NCBI RefSeq assembly: GCF_020539865.1 | Contig: NZ_JAJBQV010000008.1 | Span: 22,415-86,414 of the forward strand | Length of the DNA stretch: 64,000 nucleotides | Direction: 5' to 3' | DNA from: Megasphaera elsdenii | Lineage (GTDB): Bacteria; Bacillota; Negativicutes; Veillonellales; Megasphaeraceae | Position numbers and translations under genes: made by a program | Notes under the pieces: model-generated | The model's input: the letters and a program-made list of their open reading frames with translations, nothing else | The model's database searches: none | What the model was told of the DNA's origin: nothing | In this document: piece by piece, positions 37,021-47,350 of the stretch | How positions within the stretch are numbered: the first letter of the stretch is position 1 | Layout: the number at the start of each line of letters is the position of its first letter

Positions 37021-37995
37021 TTGAAAAAGTGTTGTGATTTTCTGGTAAACAACATGGCCATTTTCGTCGTCCTCATCGGCATCGTCGGCGCTGTATGGCC
37101 GCAGACCCTACAGTGGGTCAAGCCTTATGTCGGCTGGCTACTGGGGATTGTCATGTTCGGTATGGGCATGACCTTGACCGTCCAAGATTTCAAGACGGTC
37201 TTCAAACGGCCGTGGGAAGTCCTTATCGGCGTCGTCGCCCAGTTCGTCATCATGCCTTTCGTGGCCTGGGCCTTGGCCCGTCTCTTTGCCTTACCGCCGG
37301 AACTGGCTATTGGTGTCATCCTCGTCGGGACCTGCCCGGGCGGGACGGCGTCAAATGTCATTTCCTACCTGGCTAAAGGCGATGTAGCCCTGTCCGTGTC
37401 GATGACCATGTCGACGACGCTCTTGGCGCCCATTGTGACGCCGACGCTGACCTGGTTCTTGGCAGGCGCCTGGATTCATGTTTCTTTCGTATCCATGATG
37501 ATTTCTATTGCGGAAATGGTCCTGGTACCGGTCCTTCTCGGTCTGGCAGTCCATCATTTCTTCGCTCGTGGTGTTGAAAAGGTCTTGCCGGCTATGCCTA
37601 TCATTTCGGTAGTCACTATCATCATCCTCGTCGGCTGTGTCGTATCCCTTAGCGCATCGCGCCTGTTCGATGTCGGTCTGCTTATGGCGGCTATCGTCAT
37701 CTTGCACAACGTCTTTGGCCTGGCTTTGGGTTACGGTATGGCCAAATTGTTCCGTCTCGATTCGCGTAAATCCCGGACGGTAGCCATCGAAGTGGGGATG
37801 CAGAATTCTGGTATGGCTGCCTCCTTGGCTGTCTTATATTTCAACCCGGCAGCGGCGATTCCTGGTGCTATCTTCAGCGTATGGCATAATATTTCCGGGT
37901 CCATTATTGCCAACTTCTTCTCGCGCCGCGATGAAAAAGCCGAAGAAAAGGCACGGGCCCTGTCTGTTGATAAATCGAGTGTTCCTACTCATTAA
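37021..37995 (+). CDS. BASS-family transporter, possible pantothenate-precursor carrier (PanS-like)
   Basis: 324 aa from TTG 37021 with GGGAGG eight bases upstream. About nine or ten membrane segments are visible. BASS signatures: GMGMTLTVQDFKTVFKRP, the conserved GTCPGGTASNVISYLAKGDVALSVSMT and the late VAIEVGMQNSGMAASLAVLYF. Family members move bile acids, pyruvate or, for PanS of Salmonella, ketopantoate. The immediate downstream partner is panC (28-base gap) behind a shared attenuator, which favours a pantothenate-pathway substrate here. The substrate remains inferred. Confidence 0.82.
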   Translation: MKKCCDFLVNNMAIFVVLIGIVGAVWPQTLQWVKPYVGWLLGIVMFGMGMTLTVQDFKTVFKRPWEVLIGVVAQFVIMPFVAWALARLFALPPELAIGVILVGTCPGGTASNVISYLAKGDVALSVSMTMSTTLLAPIVTPTLTWFLAGAWIHVSFVSMMISIAEMVLVPVLLGLAVHHFFARGVEKVLPAMPIISVVTIIILVGCVVSLSASRLFDVGLLMAAIVILHNVFGLALGYGMAKLFRLDSRKSRTVAIEVGMQNSGMAASLAVLYFNPAAAIPGAIFSVWHNISGSIIANFFSRRDEKAEEKARALSVDKSSVPTH

Positions 37996-38022
37996 TTTAT
38001 ATTCCAAAGGAGTCTTAATATC

Positions 38023-38868
38023 ATGAAAATTTTCCGTACTGTCAAAGAAATGCAGGCATTTGCTAGTGAACAGAAAAAAGCTGGTAAGATTATCGGTTTG
38101 GTCCCGACCATGGGTGCTCTCCACGAAGGTCATCTGACCTTGATGCGGGCGGCTAAAGCCAAATGCGACGTCGTCATCGCTTCGGTCTTCGTCAACCCGA
38201 CCCAGTTCGGCCCGAACGAAGATTATGACGCTTATCCGCGCCGTTTTGATGAAGACTGCCGGAAGTTGGAAAGCGTCGGTGTCGATGCCGTCTTCCATCC
38301 GGAACCGTCGGAAATGTATCCGGAAGGTTATTGCACGTATGTCAACGTCGACGGCGACATTACCCATAAACTCTGCGGGGCTCAGCGTCCTATCCATTTC
38401 CGCGGCGTCGCTACGGTCGTTACGAAATTGATGAACATCACTCGCGCCGATGAAGCCTTCTTTGGCCAGAAAGATGCTCAGCAGGTCGTCGTTGTCCGCC
38501 GTTTTGTCAGCGACCTCAACATCCCGGTCCACATCAATATGGTCCCCATCGTCCGTGAAGAAAGCGGTCTGGCCCGGAGCTCGCGAAATGCTTACCTTTC
38601 GCCGGAAGAAAAACAGGCAGCCCTGGTTTTGTCCCGTAGTCTGCGCAAAGCTAAGGCAGCTTATGAAGGCGGCGAAAAAGACGTAGAAACGCTGAAATCC
38701 ATCGTTACCAAGGAAATCCAGGCTGAACCGATGGCTTCTATCGATTACGTCGACCTTTTCTCTTTCCCAGCTTTGAAACCGATCCAGACTGTCGATCAGG
38801 AAAGCCTCTTGGCCATTGCCGTCCGCATCGGCAAGACGCGCCTCATCGATAATGTCATCTTAGGCTAA
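38023..38868 (+). CDS. panC: Pantothenate synthetase
   Basis: 281 aa. It joins pantoate and beta-alanine with ATP to make pantothenate, the coenzyme A precursor. The nucleotidyltransferase HIGH-like motif is in VPTMGALHEGHLTLM. Other family segments are VFVNPTQFGPNEDYDAYPR, FFGQKDAQQVVVVRR and the KMSKS-like VREESGLARSSRNAYLS. panB and panD are not in the window. Partnership with a BASS transporter suggests that pantoate may be imported. Confidence 0.96.
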   Translation: MKIFRTVKEMQAFASEQKKAGKIIGLVPTMGALHEGHLTLMRAAKAKCDVVIASVFVNPTQFGPNEDYDAYPRRFDEDCRKLESVGVDAVFHPEPSEMYPEGYCTYVNVDGDITHKLCGAQRPIHFRGVATVVTKLMNITRADEAFFGQKDAQQVVVVRRFVSDLNIPVHINMVPIVREESGLARSSRNAYLSPEEKQAALVLSRSLRKAKAAYEGGEKDVETLKSIVTKEIQAEPMASIDYVDLFSFPALKPIQTVDQESLLAIAVRIGKTRLIDNVILG

Positions 38869-38875
38869 GGGAATC

Positions 38876-38929
38876 TTCACATTTTCTTCACATTTCCTCC
38901 ACATCTTTTTCGCACGTCTCTGGTATAGT
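38876..38929 (+). promoter_or_regulatory. 11-bp direct repeats and promoter before the Cys-rich peptide gene
   Basis: TTCACA (38876), TTCACA (38887) and TCCACA (38898) repeat every 11 bases just upstream of a -10-like TATAGT (38924-38929). Direct repeats with 11-bp spacing are typical of OmpR/PhoB-type response regulator sites, and TTCACA matches the half-site of Gram-positive PhoP boxes. The -35 is poor, as expected for an activated promoter. The response regulator encoded at 40264 is an obvious candidate. Confidence 0.5.
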
Positions 38930-38967
38930 AAAAGCATAAACAGAGGGGTACTACAAAGGAGGTTTTC

Positions 38968-39267
38968 ATGATGAAGAAAAAAATCTTAGCCGGATTGGCG
39001 ACACTCATCGTAATTGCCGGTTTTTCCGCCTTTGCAGCCACACCAGCTGCTTCAGAAGGTTCATCGTCAGGGACTTACGGCTCAGGTTATACGTGTTATG
39101 ACAACAGTAACGGGTATTGCCGGGGACCACGGGCCTGCTATGATGACTACGATAACTGCTATACTGGAAATGGTTATTGCCAGGGACCGCGCCGCGGCTG
39201 CCGGGCCGATGGCCAGCGCGGCTGTCAGGGCCGTCAAGATTGCCCTGCCTATAGCGAACAACAGTAA
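38968..39267 (+). CDS. Small secreted Cys-rich protein, function unknown
   Basis: 99 aa with AAAGGAGG upstream. A signal peptide (MMKKKILAGLATLIVIAGFSAFA) is followed by a short Ser/Gly/Thr linker and a core with eight cysteines. Two partly repeated units are visible: GYCRGPRACYDDYDNCY and GYCQGPRRGCRADGQRGC. Tyr, Gly and Arg are abundant. The even Cys number could mean disulfides or metal binding. It is the first gene of what appears to be a metal-responsive group (membrane protein with Met/His tail, two-component system, CopA, CsoR). No family is recognised. Confidence 0.75.
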   Translation: MMKKKILAGLATLIVIAGFSAFAATPAASEGSSSGTYGSGYTCYDNSNGYCRGPRACYDDYDNCYTGNGYCQGPRRGCRADGQRGCQGRQDCPAYSEQQ

Positions 39268-39295
39268 GCCGTTCTAATCAAAGGGGGAAAACAAT

Positions 39296-39865
39296 ATGGT
39301 AATGACTCACTACATGGAACTCTTATCGCTCCATGAACCTTGGTTCTTGATTTTCTTCATGCTCGTACCGATGGTATTGGCTGAAACGATTTTAGCGTCT
39401 GGTGCTTTTTCCTTGCTCTACAAGGACAGCCGCAGTGAAAAATGGGACAGCCTGAGCCACGTCTGCGGACTCATCTTAGGCGTCTTCTTCATTGTAGCTA
39501 CGGTATACATCGTCACATCCTATGTCCCGACTATCCAGTGGCGCGGCCCGATTGATTATATTTCTATTTGGGCTTATGTCTTAGGCGTTATCCCAGCCGT
39601 CCTCATCCTCTTGCAGGAATTGGGTATTATCTTTAAGAGCTCCGATTCGACGGCAAAGATCAAGAAACACATCGTCCTTATGATTCTCTTCGTCCTGTTC
39701 ACGCATTTAGCCATGGTCTTCGGCATGGCTGACCCGCAGCTCGCAGGCTATGTCCCGCCGAAACAGAACATGCAGATGAATGGCAATATGCCCATGGACC
39801 ACAGTCAGATGAATCATGACCAGATGAATAACAACAAGGGTCAGATGGACCACAGTAAGATGTAG
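39296..39865 (+). CDS. Membrane protein with Met/His/Asn-rich tail (DUF6803-like)
   Basis: 189 aa. Four hydrophobic segments are visible (about residues 16-40, 53-75, 90-106, 125-145). The tail after residue ~155 is strikingly rich in Met, His, Asn, Gln and Asp (QNMQMNGNMPMDH, then SQMNHDQMNNNKGQMDHSKM), like Cu+-binding Met motifs. It resembles uncharacterised permease-like proteins assigned to DUF6803, from memory only. It lies 28 bases behind the Cys-rich peptide gene and is followed by a family A repeat and a terminator. Copper or silver handling is inferred from the tail and the neighbouring copper genes. Confidence 0.75.
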   Translation: MVMTHYMELLSLHEPWFLIFFMLVPMVLAETILASGAFSLLYKDSRSEKWDSLSHVCGLILGVFFIVATVYIVTSYVPTIQWRGPIDYISIWAYVLGVIPAVLILLQELGIIFKSSDSTAKIKKHIVLMILFVLFTHLAMVFGMADPQLAGYVPPKQNMQMNGNMPMDHSQMNHDQMNNNKGQMDHSKM

Positions 39866-39905
39866 TTTCGTGGCTCGTGCTTCGTGGTTCATGTCTCGTG
39901 CCTTC

Positions 39906-40006
39906 GTAGGGGCTTGCACGTGGTAAGCCCGTTACAGGTTATGTTGGAATTTCTTAATTAGTTTTTTGAGAGAATTGTACACATCCCGGAGCGGGTGTCC
40001 CTACAG
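39906..40006. repeat. Palindromic intergenic repeat, family A (second copy)
   Basis: GTAGGGGCTTGCACGTGG at the left and GGAGCGGGTGTCCCTACAG at the right match the arms of the repeat at 7031-7109; the middle differs and is AT-rich. Just before it (39864-39905) lies a string of ACGAGCCACGAA-like words on the minus strand, also found beside the copies near 45384 and 50163. Confidence 0.55.
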
Positions 40007-40042
40007 AAAAAGGCGCTGTCTTTATGCGACAGCGCCTTTTTT
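40007..40042 (+). terminator. Terminator before the truncated nucleotidyltransferase gene (GCTGTC family)
   Basis: AAAAAGGCGCTGTC-TTTAT-GCGACAGCGCCTTTTTT gives a stem of about 14 bp and six T residues. A TATAAT (40048-40053) follows immediately, so a new transcript may start here. Confidence 0.8.
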
Positions 40043-40076
40043 CATGCTATAATTAAGGCAAAAAGGGGTGAACACG

Positions 40077-40253
40077 ATGAATTTAGCGCAGCCGATTTTA
40101 GAGGGAATCATCGCTTTGGCTAAACAGTACGATATTCAAAAGGTCATTCTTTTTGGCTCCCGTACCCGTGGCGATAACTGGGAGCGCAGTGATATTGATT
40201 TGGCTGTCTGCGGTGGAAATATCACGCAGTTTTATGAAAAATATGAGAATTGA
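40077..40253 (+). CDS. Truncated MNT-type nucleotidyltransferase domain protein
   Basis: 58 aa from ATG 40077 (GGGGTG six bases upstream). It carries the minimal nucleotidyltransferase motif VILFGSRTRGDNWERSDIDLAV, with the GSxxxG and DxD residues. It stops at about 58 residues, where the ~100-residue MNT/MenA-type proteins continue to a third carboxylate and a C-terminal helix. No HEPN partner follows; the next gene is the response regulator, ten bases on. It is probably a remnant of a MNT/HEPN module, or a minimal protein of unknown role. Confidence 0.6.
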   Translation: MNLAQPILEGIIALAKQYDIQKVILFGSRTRGDNWERSDIDLAVCGGNITQFYEKYEN

Positions 40254-40263
40254 GGTGGATTTT

Positions 40264-40971
40264 TTGCGAACGAATTCAATTTTAATCGTCGATGATGATG
40301 AAAAACTTTGTGCTTTGTTAAAATCTTATTTTGAGCAGGAACAGTTCATCGTCTATATTGCTCACGATGGCATGACAGCATTGCATACGCTGCGCAACCA
40401 GAAACCGCAGATTATGCTCCTCGATTTGATGATGCCCGGCATGGATGGCTTCGAGGTCTGCCGCCGTATCCGCCAGTTCAGCGATATTCCTATTATCTTC
40501 TTGTCAGCCAAGGACGATGAAACGGACCGCCTAGTCGGCCTCAATATGGGCGGCGACGATTATGTGACTAAGCCTTTTCACGTCAAAGAAGTCATTGCCC
40601 GTGTCTACAGCCTGCTGCGGCGGACTCGCGGCGAAGTACTGCAGCAGACGACGTCGTATACCATACGGGATTTGACCATCGACAAGGAAAAATTTACTGT
40701 CTTGAAAGGAAATCAGCCTGTACCCCTGACGCCGACGGAATTCAATCTCCTCGAAGTCCTGGCTTCGGCTCCGGACCGGGTGTTCAGCCGCATGCAGCTC
40801 ATGGATAAAGTGCAGGGTGGCTATGGCTTTAAGGGTTATGAACGGACCATCGACACGCATATCCACAATTTGCGTAAAAAACTAGAATCTGACCCGGCTC
40901 ATCCGACGTATATCCTGACGGTATGTGGCATTGGTTATAAATTCGATGGAGGTCCTCATGAAGAAAGCTGA
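40264..40971 (+). CDS. OmpR/PhoB-family response regulator
   Basis: 235 aa from TTG 40264 with GAGGTGG upstream. The receiver domain has the acidic pocket VDDDEK and the phosphoacceptor Asp54 in MLLDLMMPG, plus FLSAKDDE and the lysine in YVTKPF. The winged-helix output domain (about 135-235) shows PLTPTEFNLLEVLASAPDRVFSR and RTIDTHIHNLRKKLE. It overlaps the sensor kinase gene by 14 bases. Likely targets include the promoter at 38876 with its 11-bp repeats. Confidence 0.92.
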   Translation: MRTNSILIVDDDEKLCALLKSYFEQEQFIVYIAHDGMTALHTLRNQKPQIMLLDLMMPGMDGFEVCRRIRQFSDIPIIFLSAKDDETDRLVGLNMGGDDYVTKPFHVKEVIARVYSLLRRTRGEVLQQTTSYTIRDLTIDKEKFTVLKGNQPVPLTPTEFNLLEVLASAPDRVFSRMQLMDKVQGGYGFKGYERTIDTHIHNLRKKLESDPAHPTYILTVCGIGYKFDGGPHEES

Positions 40972-42071
40972 CAGTATCGTTATACGACTGACAGGGATGG
41001 TCTTTATCTTGATTTTCCTGACCATCGCCATTTTGCTCATCTTGGTCAACAATCAGATGGATAGCCATTTCTCCCAGTATTTGAATAACACGTCCCAAAT
41101 GATGGGAAATGGGCACCAGGGAATGGGAATGATGCACGGCATGATGCATGGACCCGCGGAAATTACGTATATATCGGCTGTCCACCGGTCGCTGCTTTGG
41201 GTCGGCCTGGGCATGTTAGCCGTCAGTGTCACTATCAGTTACTTCATTGTTCGGGAAATCATGCGGCCTTTGTCGGCCCTGACCGACGCAGTCCAACAAG
41301 TCAAAGCCGGGACGTATGGCCAGACCGTGCCCGTCGAACGTCGCGATGAAGTCGGGACCTTAACGGAAACTTTCAATGACATGTCCCAGGAATTGGCAAA
41401 AAACGATAAGATGCGGCGCCGTTTATTTGCGAATATCGCCCATGAACTGCGGACGCCACTGGCCATCTTGCAAGGCAATCTGGAAGGCATGATTGACGAT
41501 GTCATTCCGACAGATAAAAAGGTTCTCTTATCCATGGAAGATGAAACACTGCGCATGGGGCGGCTTATCCAGGACTTGCGTGACTTGTCTTTGGCTGAAA
41601 TCAATGAGCTCACCCTTCATAAAGAATTGTATGATATTAACGTCCTCTTGGAACGGGCTGTGAGTATGCTCCAGCCTTTGTGCGACGAAAAATCCCTGAC
41701 CGTCCATTTGGACTTGATCAGGGATTTACCGAAAGTATCTATCGATGTGGACCGTATCAATCAGGTCATTTATAATCTGCTGAACAACGCCATCCGCTAT
41801 ATCGAAGCGGGATGTACGATTACCGTTTCGACGCTGGTCGTCACGGCGCAGGGCCAGTCCTATGTGCAGGTCCAGATTGCCGATACGGGCAGCGGCATTG
41901 CCCCGGATGATTTACAGCATATCTTCCAGTATTTCTACCGCAGCGAAAAATCGCGGAGCCGCAAGAGTGGCGGCAGTGGTATCGGCCTGGCCCTGGCCCG
42001 GCAGTTCGTCCGCAGTCATGGTGGCAGGATATGGGCGGAAAGCGAAGTCGGCAAGGGTACGACGTTTACTT

Positions 42072-44930
<2,859 letters not shown>

Positions 44931-44934
44931 TCCT

Positions 44935-45255
44935 TTATTTCATGAGTTTCTGAAGGGCACAGACGAGTTCATCGACGACTTCGTCCTTGCCTTCACGGAT
45001 GTCGTGGATGACGCAGGACTTGATATGCTGGCTCAGGAGCTCTTTATTGAAAGAATTCAATGCCGACTGGATGGCACTGACTTGAGTCAGGATATCAATA
45101 CAGTAGCGGTCGTCTTCGACCATCTTTCGCACACCCCGTACTTGGCCTTCGATGCGGTTCAGTCGGGAAATGAGCGATTTATACTCTTTGCCCTCTTTAT
45201 TACGATACTTATGTTTCTCTGTACCGCAGCAAGGACAGACTTTCTTTTCGTCCAT
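44935..45255 (-). CDS. csoR: Copper-sensing repressor CsoR
   Basis: 106 aa. This all-helical repressor leaves DNA on binding Cu+. The C-H-C ligand set is visible: Cys52 (RYCIDIL), His77 and Cys81 (SQHIKSC). The DNA-contacting N-terminal helix has LISRLNRIEGQVRGVRKM. An N-terminal CPCC (residues 7-10) is extra to the core. It is the first gene of the csoR-copA operon, and its promoter contains two matching operators, so the unit should be induced by copper. Confidence 0.92.
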   Translation of the reverse strand: MDEKKVCPCCGTEKHKYRNKEGKEYKSLISRLNRIEGQVRGVRKMVEDDRYCIDILTQVSAIQSALNSFNKELLSQHIKSCVIHDIREGKDEVVDELVCALQKLMK

Positions 45256-45276
45256 AATTGAGTTCCCCTTTCATTT

Positions 45277-45330
45277 ATATACCCCTTCTAGGTATATGGA
45301 CATAATATACCTAGAAGGGGTATATGTCAA
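45277..45330 (-). promoter_or_regulatory. csoR-copA promoter with two CsoR operators
   Basis: Two 21-bp arms (45277-45297 and 45305-45325) are perfect inverted copies, seven bases apart. Each runs ATATACCCC...GGTATAT and is itself a pseudo-palindrome of CsoR type. On the minus strand TTGACA (45330-45325), 17 bases and TATTAT (45307-45302) form a strong promoter whose spacer is one operator; the second covers the start of transcription. Confidence 0.85.
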
Positions 45331-45406
45331 GGAATTTTAGTGGCTAGTAGTTAGCGGATGTTTTTTTTATTTGTAGGGGCGACCCCCTACGAGCCACGAG
45401 TCACAC

Positions 45407-45433
45407 AAAAAAGGGGCTGTCGCATTAAGACAG
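45407..45433. terminator. Terminator-like hairpin upstream of csoR (GCTGTC family)
   Basis: AAAAAGGGGCTGTC-GCATTAA-GACAGCCCCTTTTT has an 11-bp GC-rich core. No plus-strand gene ends nearby. In the gene-free stretch 45331-45590 it stands with a second such hairpin and repeat DNA; on the minus strand it could end the ompH transcript. Confidence 0.65.
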
Positions 45434-45535
45434 CCCCTTTTTGAGTTTGAAGTTGAAAGGTTGATGTTTGATGTGGATGTTTTTTTATTTAAAGCAATCG
45501 CCTCAAACATCATACATCAAACCTAAAACATTAAA
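45434..45535. repeat. Intergenic repeat, family B (GAAGTTGAAAG type)
   Basis: It starts GTTTGAAGTTGAAAGGTTGA, continues TGTTTGATGTGGATG, has an A/T-rich centre (TTTATTTAAAGCAATCGCC) and ends TCAAACATCATACATCAAACC. Near copies lie at 50068-50150 and, as a perfect palindrome, at 56176-56259. It has no coding capacity. Confidence 0.6.
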
Positions 45536-45536
45536 G

Positions 45537-45584
45537 AGAAAGGGGCTTTGCATGATGGAATAAACCTTCGTGCGACAGCCCCTT
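45537..45584 (-). terminator. Terminator after ompH (GCTGTC family)
   Basis: AGAAAGGGGCTTTGCATGATGG...CCTTCGTGCGACAGCCCCTTTT is a long imperfect hairpin, seven bases after the ompH stop on the minus strand. Its right half recurs at 50136-50166 without the matching left arm. Confidence 0.65.
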
Positions 45585-45590
45585 TTACTC

Positions 45591-46019
45591 CTATTTCAAC
45601 AATGCTTTTACGGCTTCAGTCTGATCCGATGCGTTTTCCGCACCGGCGATGATAGCGCCTTGCGCTACGATGCAGTCGAGGCCTTTATCTTTGCGGACCT
45701 GTTCGACTTTGGAAACGACATCTTTTTCAATGGGGACGATCAATTTATTTTCCAATTTGCTCAAGTTCTGAGCCAGTTCACGGCCGAGGTTCTGTTTTTC
45801 CTGGTCCGTTTTCATTTTCGGAGCTTGTTTTGCGAACTGTTCGTTTGCGTCTTTGACAGCTGCCTGCATCTGTGCACTGACTTTCGGGAAATCTTTATGT
45901 GCCTGTACGAGAGTATCGAAGTTAACGTAACCGACGCCGGAAGCGAATGCCGACGAAGCAGCGACAAGGCTCATCATTCCCATAACGGCAAGGGATGCTA
46001 ATTGTTTTTTCAGTTTCAT
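45591..46019 (-). CDS. OmpH/Skp-family periplasmic chaperone
   Basis: 142 aa. The signal peptide is MKLKKQLASLAVMGMMSLVAASSAFA. The mature protein starts GVGYVNFDTLVQAHKDFPKV and has a long charged helical region (about 50-105) as in Skp/OmpH, ending with the small beta element (CIVAQGAIIAGAENAS). Skp-type proteins escort outer-membrane proteins, so this gene fits a diderm Firmicute. It is a stand-alone unit with its own promoter and terminator; other copies often lie beside bamA in this class. Confidence 0.85.
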   Translation of the reverse strand: MKLKKQLASLAVMGMMSLVAASSAFASGVGYVNFDTLVQAHKDFPKVSAQMQAAVKDANEQFAKQAPKMKTDQEKQNLGRELAQNLSKLENKLIVPIEKDVVSKVEQVRKDKGLDCIVAQGAIIAGAENASDQTEAVKALLK

Positions 46020-46084
46020 AATGTATTCCTCCTGCGCCGCAGAGCGGCTGAATTACTCTTTCTTAACTATAGTTCTATTCGTAT

Positions 46085-46113
46085 ATTATAACAAACTTAC
46101 GGATAAAGTACAA
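46085..46113 (-). promoter_or_regulatory. Sigma-70 promoter of ompH
   Basis: On the minus strand TTGTAC (46113-46108), 17 bases and TATAAT (46090-46085), about 65 bases before the ATG. Confidence 0.75.
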
Positions 46114-46124
46114 CCTGCACAGAA

Positions 46125-46538
46125 TCAAGCTTTTTCGTCGTCGGATTCTGCTTTGTCTTCTTCATCGTCGTGAATATAAATGTATTTATCCTTTTTCATT
46201 TTGTCGATGATTTCCGGAGCCATGGCGATGAGTTTTTCAAAGGCCGATGCCTGGTAACCGTCTTTCTTGATAGAGAACATTTCTACCCGGTCGCCTTTGA
46301 TGACCAGGATGGCTGCCGGTTCCATTTTGGCACCGCCGCCGCTGCCGGCACTGCTGCGGCCGTTTTCTGTCTTGCCATTGACGCCGCCAGATCCGAAGCC
46401 AAAAGTGACGTCGACAAAAGGTACCAGGATGGCGTCGCCAATGTGGACGGACTGGCCGACGACAGTTTCGACTTTGATCATTTCTTTGAAACTTTCAAAA
46501 ATTTGTTCCAAGTTGTTCTTGATGTACGAGTTATCCAT
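46125..46538 (-). CDS. ytfJ: GerW/YtfJ-family sporulation-type protein
   Basis: 137 aa. The family core is clear: VVGQSVHIGDAILVPFVDVTFGFGSGG, then a Gly/Ser-rich loop, and AAILVIKGDRVEMFSIKK. It ends in an acidic tail (DDEEDKAESDDEKA). In Bacillus, YtfJ/GerW is required for germination, but the family also occurs in non-sporulating Firmicutes. It overlaps the DUF2953 gene by eight bases, matching the Bacillus ytfI-ytfJ pair. Confidence 0.88.
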   Translation of the reverse strand: MDNSYIKNNLEQIFESFKEMIKVETVVGQSVHIGDAILVPFVDVTFGFGSGGVNGKTENGRSSAGSGGGAKMEPAAILVIKGDRVEMFSIKKDGYQASAFEKLIAMAPEIIDKMKKDKYIYIHDDEEDKAESDDEKA

Positions 46539-47277
46539 GTTTTTCCTCCTTGTTCACAGCGTGCCAATCAGCCCATAAACGGCGTACAGGCCGGGAGACG
46601 GCAAAGGCAGCTGTAAACAGAAGCAGCACTGCCGGATATAGACGGCCCGAAGCACGGACGGTACAGTCATACTGTTCTTCTACGAAATTGAATTGTAAGT
46701 CTGTGACGCTCCCTGGACAGATGGCATAGAGGGCACCGGCCAACATTCCCGTTTCATGCGGTTCAGGGAGGCCGATGATACCGGTCAGGGTGAAGCGGCG
46801 GATTTGGCCATGACTGAGCAGGCGCGACAGCCAGGTGAAGAAAGCTGCTAAAAAGTCGACATTGAAGATGTCGGCTAAGAACCGTCGTATAGGCGGTTTC
46901 TTTTTTTTCGCCTCTTTTGCATCACCCGATGCCGGGGTATCCGGTCCTTCCTGGTGGAGCAGGTCTTCGTAGGTGAGGTGCTGGCTTTCTTTTTCCAGTT
47001 CATCCCAGACTTTTTCTTCCTCTTCCGGTGCCAAAGGCGGCGGTTCGACAGGCTCTTTCACAGCAGAGCTGCGCCTCCAGCATACATGCAGTTCATGATG
47101 CGGTTCTTCCCCCAGGGTATAGGACCAGGACGTATCGGCTAATTTCCGGCCCCATCGGCCTTGACCTTCGATGTGGAAAGGCGTCCCGATATGGATAGTA
47201 AGCGCATAGGAGACGGGCAGGCAGAGGATGAGCAGTATGCAGCTGAATAAGATGGCAAAGACGACGACGATTGCCAT
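46531..47277 (-). CDS. ytfI: DUF2953 membrane-anchored protein (YtfI-like)
   Basis: 248 aa. It starts with a membrane segment (IVVVFAILFSCILLILCLPVSYA), followed by a beta-rich stretch (HIGTPFHIEGQGRWG) and an acidic/Pro-rich linker (about 75-125). The C-terminal part has GIIGLPEPHETGMLAGALYAICPG and a second hydrophobic stretch (YPAVLLLFTAAFAVSRP). DUF2953 proteins are nearly always encoded immediately upstream of GerW/YtfJ proteins, as here. Function is unknown; a shared role at the membrane is likely. Confidence 0.8.
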   Translation of the reverse strand: MAIVVVFAILFSCILLILCLPVSYALTIHIGTPFHIEGQGRWGRKLADTSWSYTLGEEPHHELHVCWRRSSAVKEPVEPPPLAPEEEEKVWDELEKESQHLTYEDLLHQEGPDTPASGDAKEAKKKKPPIRRFLADIFNVDFLAAFFTWLSRLLSHGQIRRFTLTGIIGLPEPHETGMLAGALYAICPGSVTDLQFNFVEEQYDCTVRASGRLYPAVLLLFTAAFAVSRPVRRLWADWHAVNKEEKHG

Positions 47278-47350
47278 AGGGCAGCCCCCTTTTGTGAAAA
47301 TAATCTGTTACTTTTATTTATTCTATATATATGGGGCAAGTTCCTTTTTT

